DNA of 64,000 nt from Litomosoides sigmodontis (Eukaryota > Nematoda > Chromadorea > Rhabditida > Onchocercidae). The stretch lies in assembly GCA_963070105.1 (NCBI GenBank), contig OY718803.1, positions 1 to 64,000 of the forward strand. The letters are read 5' to 3'. The translations under genes and the position numbers were made by a program. This document shows positions 12,001 to 23,488 of this stretch, one piece after another. Positions within the stretch are counted from its first letter, which is position 1. The number at the start of each line of letters is the position of its first letter. The notes beneath the pieces are model-generated. The model did no database searches and was not told the origin of the DNA. It saw only the letters and a list, made by a program, of their open reading frames with translations.

Positions 12001-15000
12001 GCCTAAGCCTAAGCCTAAGCCTAAGCCTAAGCCTAAGCCTAAGCCTAAGCCTAAGCCTAAGCCTAAGCCTAAGCCTAAGCCTAAGCCTAAGCCTAAGCCT
12101 AAGCCTAAGCCTAAGCCTAAGCCTAAGCCTAAGCCTAAGCCTAAGCCTAAGCCTAAGCCTAAGCCTAAGCCTAAGCCTAAGCCTAAGCCTAAGCCTAAGC
12201 CTAAGCCTAAGCCTAAGCCTAAGCCTAAGCCTAAGCCTAAGCCTAAGCCTAAGCCTAAGCCTAAGCCTAAGCCTAAGCCTAAGCCTAAGCCTAAGCCTAA
12301 GCCTAAGCCTAAGCCTAAGCCTAAGCCTAAGCCTAAGCCTAAGCCTAAGCCTAAGCCTAAGCCTAAGCCTAAGCCTAAGCCTAAGCCTAAGCCTAAGCCT
12401 AAGCCTAAGCCTAAGCCTAAGCCTAAGCCTAAGCCTAAGCCTAAGCCTAAGCCTAAGCCTAAGCCTAAGCCTAAGCCTAAGCCTAAGCCTAAGCCTAAGC
12501 CTAAGCCTAAGCCTAAGCCTAAGCCTAAGCCTAAGCCTAAGCCTAAGCCTAAGCCTAAGCCTAAGCCTAAGCCTAAGCCTAAGCCTAAGCCTAAGCCTAA
12601 GCCTAAGCCTAAGCCTAAGCCTAAGCCTAAGCCTAAGCCTAAGCCTAAGCCTAAGCCTAAGCCTAAGCCTAAGCCTAAGCCTAAGCCTAAGCCTAAGCCT
12701 AAGCCTAAGCCTAAGCCTAAGCCTAAGCCTAAGCCTAAGCCTAAGCCTAAGCCTAAGCCTAAGCCTAAGCCTAAGCCTAAGCCTAAGCCTAAGCCTAAGC
12801 CTAAGCCTAAGCCTAAGCCTAAGCCTAAGCCTAAGCCTAAGCCTAAGCCTAAGCCTAAGCCTAAGCCTAAGCCTAAGCCTAAGCCTAAGCCTAAGCCTAA
12901 GCCTAAGCCTAAGCCTAAGCCTAAGCCTAAGCCTAAGCCTAAGCCTAAGCCTAAGCCTAAGCCTAAGCCTAAGCCTAAGCCTAAGCCTAAGCCTAAGCCT
13001 AAGCCTAAGCCTAAGCCTAAGCCTAAGCCTAAGCCTAAGCCTAAGCCTAAGCCTAAGCCTAAGCCTAAGCCTAAGCCTAAGCCTAAGCCTAAGCCTAAGC
13101 CTAAGCCTAAGCCTAAGCCTAAGCCTAAGCCTAAGCCTAAGCCTAAGCCTAAGCCTAAGCCTAAGCCTAAGCCTAAGCCTAAGCCTAAGCCTAAGCCTAA
13201 GCCTAAGCCTAAGCCTAAGCCTAAGCCTAAGCCTAAGCCTAAGCCTAAGCCTAAGCCTAAGCCTAAGCCTAAGCCTAAGCCTAAGCCTAAGCCTAAGCCT
13301 AAGCCTAAGCCTAAGCCTAAGCCTAAGCCTAAGCCTAAGCCTAAGCCTAAGCCTAAGCCTAAGCCTAAGCCTAAGCCTAAGCCTAAGCCTAAGCCTAAGC
13401 CTAAGCCTAAGCCTAAGCCTAAGCCTAAGCCTAAGCCTAAGCCTAAGCCTAAGCCTAAGCCTAAGCCTAAGCCTAAGCCTAAGCCTAAGCCTAAGCCTAA
13501 GCCTAAGCCTAAGCCTAAGCCTAAGCCTAAGCCTAAGCCTAAGCCTAAGCCTAAGCCTAAGCCTAAGCCTAAGCCTAAGCCTAAGCCTAAGCCTAAGCCT
13601 AAGCCTAAGCCTAAGCCTAAGCCTAAGCCTAAGCCTAAGCCTAAGCCTAAGCCTAAGCCTAAGCCTAAGCCTAAGCCTAAGCCTAAGCCTAAGCCTAAGC
13701 CTAAGCCTAAGCCTAAGCCTAAGCCTAAGCCTAAGCCTAAGCCTAAGCCTAAGCCTAAGCCTAAGCCTAAGCCTAAGCCTAAGCCTAAGCCTAAGCCTAA
13801 GCCTAAGCCTAAGCCTAAGCCTAAGCCTAAGCCTAAGCCTAAGCCTAAGCCTAAGCCTAAGCCTAAGCCTAAGCCTAAGCCTAAGCCTAAGCCTAAGCCT
13901 AAGCCTAAGCCTAAGCCTAAGCCTAAGCCTAAGCCTAAGCCTAAGCCTAAGCCTAAGCCTAAGCCTAAGCCTAAGCCTAAGCCTAAGCCTAAGCCTAAGC
14001 CTAAGCCTAAGCCTAAGCCTAAGCCTAAGCCTAAGCCTAAGCCTAAGCCTAAGCCTAAGCCTAAGCCTAAGCCTAAGCCTAAGCCTAAGCCTAAGCCTAA
14101 GCCTAAGCCTAAGCCTAAGCCTAAGCCTAAGCCTAAGCCTAAGCCTAAGCCTAAGCCTAAGCCTAAGCCTAAGCCTAAGCCTAAGCCTAAGCCTAAGCCT
14201 AAGCCTAAGCCTAAGCCTAAGCCTAAGCCTAAGCCTAAGCCTAAGCCTAAGCCTAAGCCTAAGCCTAAGCCTAAGCCTAAGCCTAAGCCTAAGCCTAAGC
14301 CTAAGCCTAAGCCTAAGCCTAAGCCTAAGCCTAAGCCTAAGCCTAAGCCTAAGCCTAAGCCTAAGCCTAAGCCTAAGCCTAAGCCTAAGCCTAAGCCTAA
14401 GCCTAAGCCTAAGCCTAAGCCTAAGCCTAAGCCTAAGCCTAAGCCTAAGCCTAAGCCTAAGCCTAAGCCTAAGCCTAAGCCTAAGCCTAAGCCTAAGCCT
14501 AAGCCTAAGCCTAAGCCTAAGCCTAAGCCTAAGCCTAAGCCTAAGCCTAAGCCTAAGCCTAAGCCTAAGCCTAAGCCTAAGCCTAAGCCTAAGCCTAAGC
14601 CTAAGCCTAAGCCTAAGCCTAAGCCTAAGCCTAAGCCTAAGCCTAAGCCTAAGCCTAAGCCTAAGCCTAAGCCTAAGCCTAAGCCTAAGCCTAAGCCTAA
14701 GCCTAAGCCTAAGCCTAAGCCTAAGCCTAAGCCTAAGCCTAAGCCTAAGCCTAAGCCTAAGCCTAAGCCTAAGCCTAAGCCTAAGCCTAAGCCTAAGCCT
14801 AAGCCTAAGCCTAAGCCTAAGCCTAAGCCTAAGCCTAAGCCTAAGCCTAAGCCTAAGCCTAAGCCTAAGCCTAAGCCTAAGCCTAAGCCTAAGCCTAAGC
14901 CTAAGCCTAAGCCTAAGCCTAAGCCTAAGCCTAAGCCTAAGCCTAAGCCTAAGCCTAAGCCTAAGCCTAAGCCTAAGCCTAAGCCTAAGCCTAAGCCTAA

Positions 15001-17778
15001 GCCTAAGCCTAAGCCTAAGCCTAAGCCTAAGCCTAAGCCTAAGCCTAAGCCTAAGCCTAAGCCTAAGCCTAAGCCTAAGCCTAAGCCTAAGCCTAAGCCT
15101 AAGCCTAAGCCTAAGCCTAAGCCTAAGCCTAAGCCTAAGCCTAAGCCTAAGCCTAAGCCTAAGCCTAAGCCTAAGCCTAAGCCTAAGCCTAAGCCTAAGC
15201 CTAAGCCTAAGCCTAAGCCTAAGCCTAAGCCTAAGCCTAAGCCTAAGCCTAAGCCTAAGCCTAAGCCTAAGCCTAAGCCTAAGCCTAAGCCTAAGCCTAA
15301 GCCTAAGCCTAAGCCTAAGCCTAAGCCTAAGCCTAAGCCTAAGCCTAAGCCTAAGCCTAAGCCTAAGCCTAAGCCTAAGCCTAAGCCTAAGCCTAAGCCT
15401 AAGCCTAAGCCTAAGCCTAAGCCTAAGCCTAAGCCTAAGCCTAAGCCTAAGCCTAAGCCTAAGCCTAAGCCTAAGCCTAAGCCTAAGCCTAAGCCTAAGC
15501 CTAAGCCTAAGCCTAAGCCTAAGCCTAAGCCTAAGCCTAAGCCTAAGCCTAAGCCTAAGCCTAAGCCTAAGCCTAAGCCTAAGCCTAAGCCTAAGCCTAA
15601 GCCTAAGCCTAAGCCTAAGCCTAAGCCTAAGCCTAAGCCTAAGCCTAAGCCTAAGCCTAAGCCTAAGCCTAAGCCTAAGCCTAAGCCTAAGCCTAAGCCT
15701 AAGCCTAAGCCTAAGCCTAAGCCTAAGCCTAAGCCTAAGCCTAAGCCTAAGCCTAAGCCTAAGCCTAAGCCTAAGCCTAAGCCTAAGCCTAAGCCTAAGC
15801 CTAAGCCTAAGCCTAAGCCTAAGCCTAAGCCTAAGCCTAAGCCTAAGCCTAAGCCTAAGCCTAAGCCTAAGCCTAAGCCTAAGCCTAAGCCTAAGCCTAA
15901 GCCTAAGCCTAAGCCTAAGCCTAAGCCTAAGCCTAAGCCTAAGCCTAAGCCTAAGCCTAAGCCTAAGCCTAAGCCTAAGCCTAAGCCTAAGCCTAAGCCT
16001 AAGCCTAAGCCTAAGCCTAAGCCTAAGCCTAAGCCTAAGCCTAAGCCTAAGCCTAAGCCTAAGCCTAAGCCTAAGCCTAAGCCTAAGCCTAAGCCTAAGC
16101 CTAAGCCTAAGCCTAAGCCTAAGCCTAAGCCTAAGCCTAAGCCTAAGCCTAAGCCTAAGCCTAAGCCTAAGCCTAAGCCTAAGCCTAAGCCTAAGCCTAA
16201 GCCTAAGCCTAAGCCTAAGCCTAAGCCTAAGCCTAAGCCTAAGCCTAAGCCTAAGCCTAAGCCTAAGCCTAAGCCTAAGCCTAAGCCTAAGCCTAAGCCT
16301 AAGCCTAAGCCTAAGCCTAAGCCTAAGCCTAAGCCTAAGCCTAAGCCTAAGCCTAAGCCTAAGCCTAAGCCTAAGCCTAAGCCTAAGCCTAAGCCTAAGC
16401 CTAAGCCTAAGCCTAAGCCTAAGCCTAAGCCTAAGCCTAAGCCTAAGCCTAAGCCTAAGCCTAAGCCTAAGCCTAAGCCTAAGCCTAAGCCTAAGCCTAA
16501 GCCTAAGCCTAAGCCTAAGCCTAAGCCTAAGCCTAAGCCTAAGCCTAAGCCTAAGCCTAAGCCTAAGCCTAAGCCTAAGCCTAAGCCTAAGCCTAAGCCT
16601 AAGCCTAAGCCTAAGCCTAAGCCTAAGCCTAAGCCTAAGCCTAAGCCTAAGCCTAAGCCTAAGCCTAAGCCTAAGCCTAAGCCTAAGCCTAAGCCTAAGC
16701 CTAAGCCTAAGCCTAAGCCTAAGCCTAAGCCTAAGCCTAAGCCTAAGCCTAAGCCTAAGCCTAAGCCTAAGCCTAAGCCTAAGCCTAAGCCTAAGCCTAA
16801 GCCTAAGCCTAAGCCTAAGCCTAAGCCTAAGCCTAAGCCTAAGCCTAAGCCTAAGCCTAAGCCTAAGCCTAAGCCTAAGCCTAAGCCTAAGCCTAAGCCT
16901 AAGCCTAAGCCTAAGCCTAAGCCTAAGCCTAAGCCTAAGCCTAAGCCTAAGCCTAAGCCTAAGCCTAAGCCTAAGCCTAAGCCTAAGCCTAAGCCTAAGC
17001 CTAAGCCTAAGCCTAAGCCTAAGCCTAAGCCTAAGCCTAAGCCTAAGCCTAAGCCTAAGCCTAAGCCTAAGCCTAAGCCTAAGCCTAAGCCTAAGCCTAA
17101 GCCTAAGCCTAAGCCTAAGCCTAAGCCTAAGCCTAAGCCTAAGCCTAAGCCTAAGCCTAAGCCTAAGCCTAAGCCTAAGCCTAAGCCTAAGCCTAAGCCT
17201 AAGCCTAAGCCTAAGCCTAAGCCTAAGCCTAAGCCTAAGCCTAAGCCTAAGCCTAAGCCTAAGCCTAAGCCTAAGCCTAAGCCTAAGCCTAAGCCTAAGC
17301 CTAAGCCTAAGCCTAAGCCTAAGCCTAAGCCTAAGCCTAAGCCTAAGCCTAAGCCTAAGCCTAAGCCTAAGCCTAAGCCTAAGCCTAAGCCTAAGCCTAA
17401 GCCTAAGCCTAAGCCTAAGCCTAAGCCTAAGCCTAAGCCTAAGCCTAAGCCTAAGCCTAAGCCTAAGCCTAAGCCTAAGCCTAAGCCTAAGCCTAAGCCT
17501 AAGCCTAAGCCTAAGCCTAAGCCTAAGCCTAAGCCTAAGCCTAAGCCTAAGCCTAAGCCTAAGCCTAAGCCTAAGCCTAAGCCTAAGCCTAAGCCTAAGC
17601 CTAAGCCTAAGCCTAAGCCTAAGCCTAAGCCTAAGCCTAAGCCTAAGCCTAAGCCTAAGCCTAAGCCTAAGCCTAAGCCTAAGCCTAAGCCTAAGCCTAA
17701 GCCTAAGCCTAAGCCTAAGCCTAAGCCTAAGCCTAAGCCTAAGCCTAAGCCTAAGCCTAAGCCTAAGCCTAAGCCTAA
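1..17778. repeat. Telomeric repeat array (CCTAAG)n, chromosome end
   Basis: This is an uninterrupted array of the hexamer CCTAAG, the C-rich strand of the nematode telomere repeat TTAGGC. With the C-rich strand reading 5' to 3' from base 1, this is the correct orientation for a left chromosome end. About two dozen off-register units occur, all within the first 3.46 kb. Most are loss of one C (CTAAG), for example near 115, 608, 757, 881, 1256, 2768 and 3458. A few are an extra C (near 61 and 1896), one is an inserted CT (near 169) and one is a lost A (near 1176). From about 3460 to 17778 every unit I read is perfect. Confidence 0.99.
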
Positions 17779-17795
17779 AAATCGATCGACATCAG

Positions 17796-17939
17796 AATCG
17801 ATAGGTTTAGGAATCGATGGGCCTAAGAATCGATGGGTTTAAAAATCGATGTCTTTATGAATTGGTGAGCCTGAAGATTGGTGATGCTGAAGATTGGTAG
17901 GTCTGAAAATCGACGGGCCTAAAAATTGATGGGTACAGG
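17796..17939. repeat. Telomere-associated 16-bp tandem repeat (9 units)
   Basis: Nine consecutive units of exactly 16 bp follow the telomere, with consensus AATCGATGGGCCTAAG. Units diverge (for example AATCGATAGGTTTAGG and GATTGGTGATGCTGAA), but the 16-bp spacing never slips. The second half resembles the telomere hexamer with flanks, and the first half carries ATCGAT. Bases 17779-17795 look like a degenerate first unit. This is a short telomere-associated repeat; any function is unknown. Confidence 0.9.
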
Positions 17940-19149
17940 AGATTTGTTGACTCTATCTTGTTGAACGTTTCATTTTTCTCATGGCAGTGGTGTCATCTTG
18001 GGGTATGCGTATATCAGCAGCAGTTGGAAGAGATTGGTAAGGAACGTGTACGTGTGCAGTATGTTGGAATGCACCAATGTGAATGTGATAAATGGATGTG
18101 ATAAATGGCAATGATGTGACCAATGGCTTTAGCTGCCCGTTTAGGACGTTAGGCGTTTGCTGGAATTGTTTTTCCTCAGGTCGATGCCTGTGGTGTGAAT
18201 TGTTGTACCGTACCATCATCTTCCTCTCCCCTCTTCTTCATCATTTTCCTAAACGTAGCAAACTTATTTATACCTTCCCCCTTCTGTAGTTGCTTCCCTC
18301 ATCATTTGTACACAAGTAAGTACAGGTACACTCCATGATGGGTGAAGGGGTCGAATGAATAGCGTTGTATTAGCTGGATGGATTGTGATGGACAGCATCT
18401 ATCTGCTGTGGGCAGTAGTTGTGTGCTGGCCTCTGACTTGCATTGCTTTCTGTGTTGAACATACTATCACGTCAGGAATGTAAAAAGGTGAAGCTTTTTC
18501 ATGTTTAGTTCCAATGGTCAGCAACACAGTGTCGTTGGTGTTGGTTTTCAGAAAAGCATTTAACATTTTTTAGGCGATAGCAATTCGAGAACCCTTTGGC
18601 GTGCTGTATGCAAATGATGTGTGATTTAATGGCACTTACTTCATTCTTTATCATTGATGGCAAAGATTGCGGTCCATCGCGACATGCCTCCATCAGCTGC
18701 TTTAACTTTTTTTTCTAATTGCAATGTTTTCATTGTAAATTAGAGATTGTATGAAATGCTTGGGAAATGCCTGGGTTCACATAGTGCGAATTGCACATGA
18801 GGTTTGGTTCTACGTGATGTGAACCATCGTGCAGGTGCAGCAGTGGGTTCCAATGGAGACCTTTCCTTTCCTTAATTTGTGGAATAGAGGTAAAAGGAGA
18901 AACCTTTTAGCATTTGGAGTAATGAAGGCGTTGGGTTCCAACTTCCCCTTCCTACTCCAGCTGAGGCGTGTGAAACGCGGTGGGTATACGAACAACACGT
19001 GGTGGACTTGGAATGTCCAAACACTGCACAAATATTTCCAGTGAATCTGCCATGCCATGATCGATATCAGAATTCAACTGTTTCAACAGAATTCAATTGT
19101 TTCTCTTTAATGAAAAATTTATTGCTGTGACTGGGAACGAGTGAAAATA

Positions 19150-19269
19150 ATGAGTGTTTTTCATTTTTAAAGGGGTATCTGTGATGCATGAAGCGTTTGG
19201 AAGTGATTAATGAGGGTTTTTAATTTTTAAAGGGGCATCTGTGATGCATGAAGCTTTTGGAAGTGATGC
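19150..19269. repeat. Tandem duplication, 60-bp unit x2
   Basis: Two adjacent 60-bp copies differ at a handful of positions. Both contain the stretch AAAGGGG(T/C)ATCTGTGATGCA. The boundary is at 19209/19210. Confidence 0.9.
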
Positions 19270-19630
19270 AGGCCATTCACCTTGGACCTCTCACCGATGA
19301 GCAGGAAGTCCTTTTTCACATTTGTTAATTTGTTCGTCCGGGATTGCTTGAATTATCCCTTTACTTGGAGGTTCTTTTCGCAAGTAGGATAGGAAGCAAA
19401 TGTCCTGACAATGACACGCAGTAAAACAGCTCCATGAAAAAGACCCGTAAGAACAGCCAGGATGGATGTAAGGGCGCGAACATGCGCACCACATTCGATG
19501 GTACCAGCATCATCACAACAATAGCTAGAAATGCTGAAGTACCACCACGTACCACTGGCCATGTAGGAATTAACCAATGCTGACATAGAATAGAATCGTC
19601 TTAGACATTGCGAAATAAGCTAAATTATGG

Positions 19631-19688
19631 CTTGCAACAACGGTTAAATAGATATATAACTTGCAACAACGGTTAAATAGATATATAA
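19631..19688. repeat. Tandem duplication, 29-bp unit x2
   Basis: Two identical adjacent 29-bp copies begin with CTTGCAACAACGGTTAAATA, followed by a third partial start (CTTG). Confidence 0.93.
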
Positions 19689-19995
19689 CTTGTAAATTAA
19701 TTGTAGTTAACTGTGAGGCCAAAGCTGCGGTATTGTCAGCAGGGTAGTCGGGAGGTTGTCACCAGGTTGGTTTGGGAATTCTCGGCAGGCCAACCAACCT
19801 CTCCGAGGGCATCTTGAATACGTTCATCCGCATCCGACAGATTCGGTAGCCGACGTGAGTGGCGAAATTGATGCATGAACCGATGCTCGTCTGCAATGAT
19901 ATTTTGAAAGCGATGAATGCAGGTGACTTTTGGGTGACAATGAGCACAGCAATCTTGTGACTCAACCGATGTCTGTAGCGAAAATCATTTTCACA

Positions 19996-20093
19996 ATGTG
20001 GTGAAGTAGCTTGAGCTTACTTCAATCACAACTACAGTATGACGATGTGGTGAAGTAGCTTGAGCTTACTTCAATCACAACTACAGTATGACG
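19996..20093. repeat. Tandem duplication, 49-bp unit x2
   Basis: Two adjacent 49-bp copies begin ATGTGGTGAAGTAGCTTGAG and end with CAGTATGACG. They appear identical, so the duplication is recent. Confidence 0.93.
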
Positions 20094-20347
20094 ATTTTGG
20101 CACAGTTCATGGTTCACTACTACCCAATACATCTTTTAAACAATTCAAGCAATTTTGCTTCAGCTACAACCACTGTGCATCATGTAAACCCGGAAAGCGC
20201 AACTTGATCATGTAGAATTCGAAACTTGCTAGAATATGAATAAAGGTTATAGGACGGGGATGTTGACAACAGTTGTTGGGTGCACGTCGGCTCTCCAAAG
20301 AGAGAGAAAACCAGCAATGCCAATATCCATTGAAAGAAAGCACAGAA

Positions 20348-20430
20348 GTGAATTTGACGCCAAATACTAATTTGAGAGTGAATTTAACGCCAAATACTAA
20401 TTTGAGAGTGAATTTAACGCCAAATACTAA
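20348..20430. repeat. Tandem repeat, 30-bp unit x2.8
   Basis: Three copies of a 30-bp unit (core GCCAAATACTAATTTGAGAG) lie in direct tandem, the last truncated. On the minus strand the unit has no stop codon, so it produces an open frame with a 10-residue repeat. That frame has no ATG start and is not called as a gene. Confidence 0.9.
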
Positions 20431-20436
20431 TTGTGT

Positions 20437-20792
20437 TTGAAATTTCAAAAATTATTGTCGTTGCTTTTTTTCCTATTAAATGCATTCCAATTATTTCACT
20501 TTAATTTCAGAATTGAAAACAAAACAAAAGGATTAGGCGCATTTTGGGGATGGTTGCATCATTGATGGCGATGATGATGATGATGATGAGAATTAGTAAT
20601 GAATAATGATAATGACATTTTATTATTATTGTTATTATTGAGAGTGGAAAATAATGTACATGGTTAAATGGAGAGAAAAAGAGAGAGAAAGTGAGTGAGA
20701 AATGAAAAGTGTGAGAAAAAAAAAGAATGTGGGGGGGAAGTAAATGGATGCATGCATATGAAAAAAAAATTCTCTGTACATAAAATGCTAGC

Positions 20793-20831
<39 letters not shown>

Positions 20832-20912
20832 CATGCAGATAAATGCATGAATAGTAGTAGTAGTAGTAGTGGTAGTAGCAGCAACGCGCGCACTTATTTT
20901 CTAGCATATAGG
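20437..20912. repeat. rDNA spacer repeat, copy A
   Basis: This block of about 475 bp is a near-copy of 21742-22206, which lies directly beside the 28S 3' end. In order it holds an AT-rich lead, a GATGAT run, ATT-rich and GAGA-rich stretches, a (GT)n tract at 20793-20829, a run of AGT triplets and the closing motif ATTTTCTAGCATATA. Copy A has a much longer (GT)n tract than copy B. This is ribosomal intergenic spacer sequence lying between the rDNA unit and the telomere. Confidence 0.85.
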
Positions 20913-21025
20913 TAAGAGAGAAAACCAGCAATGCCAATATCCATTGAAAGAAAGCATAGCGAAGGCTACCCAGAATTAATTGATTTATTAATTTGCATTA
21001 ATAATGAGAGTACACCCACCAGCGC

Positions 21026-21480
21026 TTCTAGTGGTTCCAAGAATCTACCACAGTTTTTCTACCACTGCTTTTGAAAATAAATGGACATGGTGGCAAGGCA
21101 AGGCGCTTCTCCTCACACTTCTCAGTTATCTCACTACTCTCATTTAAGAGAAGTTGAAATAATGAATGCTCTTATCAACCTGTTATATAGCGAATCAGGA
21201 AGGGACAGTGAAAGTGACCAGCAGCGAAAAGCCATTTCCGCCAGCTAGGACGTACACCTCAGCCAACAAAAACAGCTCTGGCTGCCTCCTCTCAAGTTCG
21301 GCTTTAGTGGTTCCATTTAGTCTACCACAGTTTTTCTACCACTGCTTTTGGAAATAAATGGACAAGGTGGCAAGGCAGAGCAATTGGAATAATGAATGCT
21401 CTTATCGACCCGTTCCACGACGAATCAGGAAGGGACAGTGAAAGTGACCAGTAGCAAAACGCTATTTCCACCAACCACAG
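21026..21480. repeat. Imperfect tandem duplication in rDNA spacer
   Basis: Two diverged copies start at about 21030 and 21306. Shared landmarks are CTACCACAGTTTTTCTACCA and, further on, AATAATGAATGCTCTTATC and GAATCAGGAAGGGACAGTGA. The landmark offset falls from 276 to 230 bp, so the second copy carries an internal deletion of about 46 bp. No coding potential is convincing. Confidence 0.85.
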
Positions 21481-21741
21481 GTCGCCTCCTCTCAAGAAGT
21501 TCGGCTCGCACACTTTCCGCACACTCTTCTCGTATTTTATTGAAATTTTCAGTTAATCCGAATTGATTGTAAAATGCTCAAGCTTTGGCATCTCTCCTAT
21601 GAGGGTGATCTTGCTGTTAAGGTTATGCCCGACCTAATAGGATATTAACGCGGAGATGTTACTTTTTTCTACTTTATACACTTTTATGATAGCTTTATCT
21701 TCTTTCTCTCCCCCTCCCTTTTTTGCTTTTGCATTAATTTA

Positions 21742-22206
21742 CTAACTGTGTTTGAAATTTCAAAAATTATTGTTATTGTTCTTTTTTCTGTTAAATGCAT
21801 TCCAATTATTTCACTTTAATTTCAGAATTGAAAACAAAACAAAAGAAAACAAAACGATTACGCGCATTTTGGGGATGGTTGCATCATTGATGGCGATGAT
21901 GATGATGATGATGAGAATTAGTAATGAATAATGATAATGACATTTTATTATTGTTATTATTGAGAGTGGAAAATAATGTACATGGTTAAATGGAGAGAAA
22001 AAGAGAGAGAAAGGGAAGTGAGTGAGAAAAGAAAAAAGGTGTGAGAAAAAAATGTGGGGGAGAAGTAAATGGATGCATGCATATGAAAAAAAAAAATTCT
22101 CTGTACATAAAATGCTAGCGGTGTGTGTGTGTTTCATGCAGATTGAAATGCAGTAGTAGTAGTAGTGGTAGTAGCAGCAACGCACGCACCTATTTTCTAG
22201 CATATA
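21742..22206. repeat. rDNA spacer repeat, copy B (28S-adjacent)
   Basis: This is the counterpart of copy A, running up to the region just beyond the 28S 3' end. It ends in the same AGT-triplet run and ATTTTCTAGCATATA motif. A related motif (TTTTCTAGTATATA) recurs at about 22245, immediately next to the inferred 28S terminus. On the rRNA strand this reads TATATACTAGAAAATAA just past the gene. Confidence 0.85.
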
Positions 22207-22274
22207 AGTAAGGACGCGTAGTGTTGTTGCGCGCGCATATGTTTATTTTCTAGTATATAAATGGTAGTAATAAA

Positions 22275-22691
22275 AACAAATCGTCCAATCAAAGGATAAG
22301 TCTCAACAGATCGCAGTATGGAGGCTGCTTTACTGCTTACAACACCTTGACCAGTAATCAAGTCGTCTGCAAGTGATCTTGCGCCCCGACATTGCACCAG
22401 AGAGTGATCCGGTTTTGGCAACCACTGAACCATTCGATTAAGTGGAAGATGCCATTTAATGGGGCATTAGCTGTTAGCTTGCTTGTTTGCTAACATAATA
22501 GTGCCTCCCGACACCGGGGAGCAAATTTATCGTTGCTTTGTCTAGGTGGGATTCTGACTTAGAGGCGTTCAGTCATAATCCCTCAGATGGTAGCTTCGCA
22601 CCATTGGCCGATCGGCCAAGCACATGAACCAAATGTCTGAACCTGCGGTTCCTCTCGTACTGAGCAGGATTACTATCGCAACAACATCTCA

Positions 22692-22746
<55 letters not shown>

Positions 22747-22788
22747 ATTGGTGGGTGAACAATCCAACGCTTGGCGAATTCTGCTTCG

Positions 22789-22826
<38 letters not shown>

Positions 22827-22849
22827 AACGTCGCTATGGACGCTTGGCT

Positions 22850-22897
<48 letters not shown>

Positions 22898-23290
22898 GAA
22901 ACCTTCTATTGAATGGCAAAAGGATCGATAGGCCACGCTTTCGCGGTCTGTATTCGTACTGGAAATCAAGATCAAGCGAGCTTTTGCCCTTTTACTCTAC
23001 GAGAGGTTTCCGTCCTCTCTGAGCTAGCCTTAGGACACCTGCGTTACAGTTTGACAGATGTACCGCCCCAGTCAAACTCCCCGCCTGACACTGTCTTCGG
23101 TGCGAGTCGTCAGATCGCCGCCGGCTGGCGACAACCCGACTTAAATCAAAAATCTCGAAGCGTCGACGACGCCTCAACTCTCGCTCAACCGAATAAGTAA
23201 AGAATCGATGAAAGTAGTGGTATTTCATTGGTGGCCGCGCCGAGCGCGACCTCCCACTTATGCTACACCTCTCATGACTCTTCACAGAGT

Positions 23291-23330
<40 letters not shown>

Positions 23331-23337
23331 GTGTGTG

Positions 23338-23387
<50 letters not shown>

Positions 23388-23388
23388 T

Positions 23389-23420
<32 letters not shown>

Positions 23421-23421
23421 G

Positions 23422-23488
<67 letters not shown>

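Larger units (their letters stand above)
17940..20347. other. Subtelomeric gene-free stretch
   Basis: I see no credible gene here. The open frames are short, many start with TTG or GTG, and they overlap on both strands. The stretch is of mixed composition with local tandem duplications listed separately. It separates the telomere from ribosomal spacer sequence. No transposon ends or coding remnants were recognised. Confidence 0.6.

Noticed and set aside
1..17778. CRISPR-like or satellite array
   Set aside because: There are no spacers; the hexamer and its strand orientation fit a nematode telomere.
20164..20448. 94-codon minus-strand frame with a 10-residue repeat (LVFGVKFTLK)
   Set aside because: It comes from the 30-bp tandem repeat being a multiple of three; it has no ATG start and no domain.
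23428..23460. R2-type retrotransposon insertion in 28S
   Set aside because: The target region is continuous with no insert, so this copy is uninterrupted.
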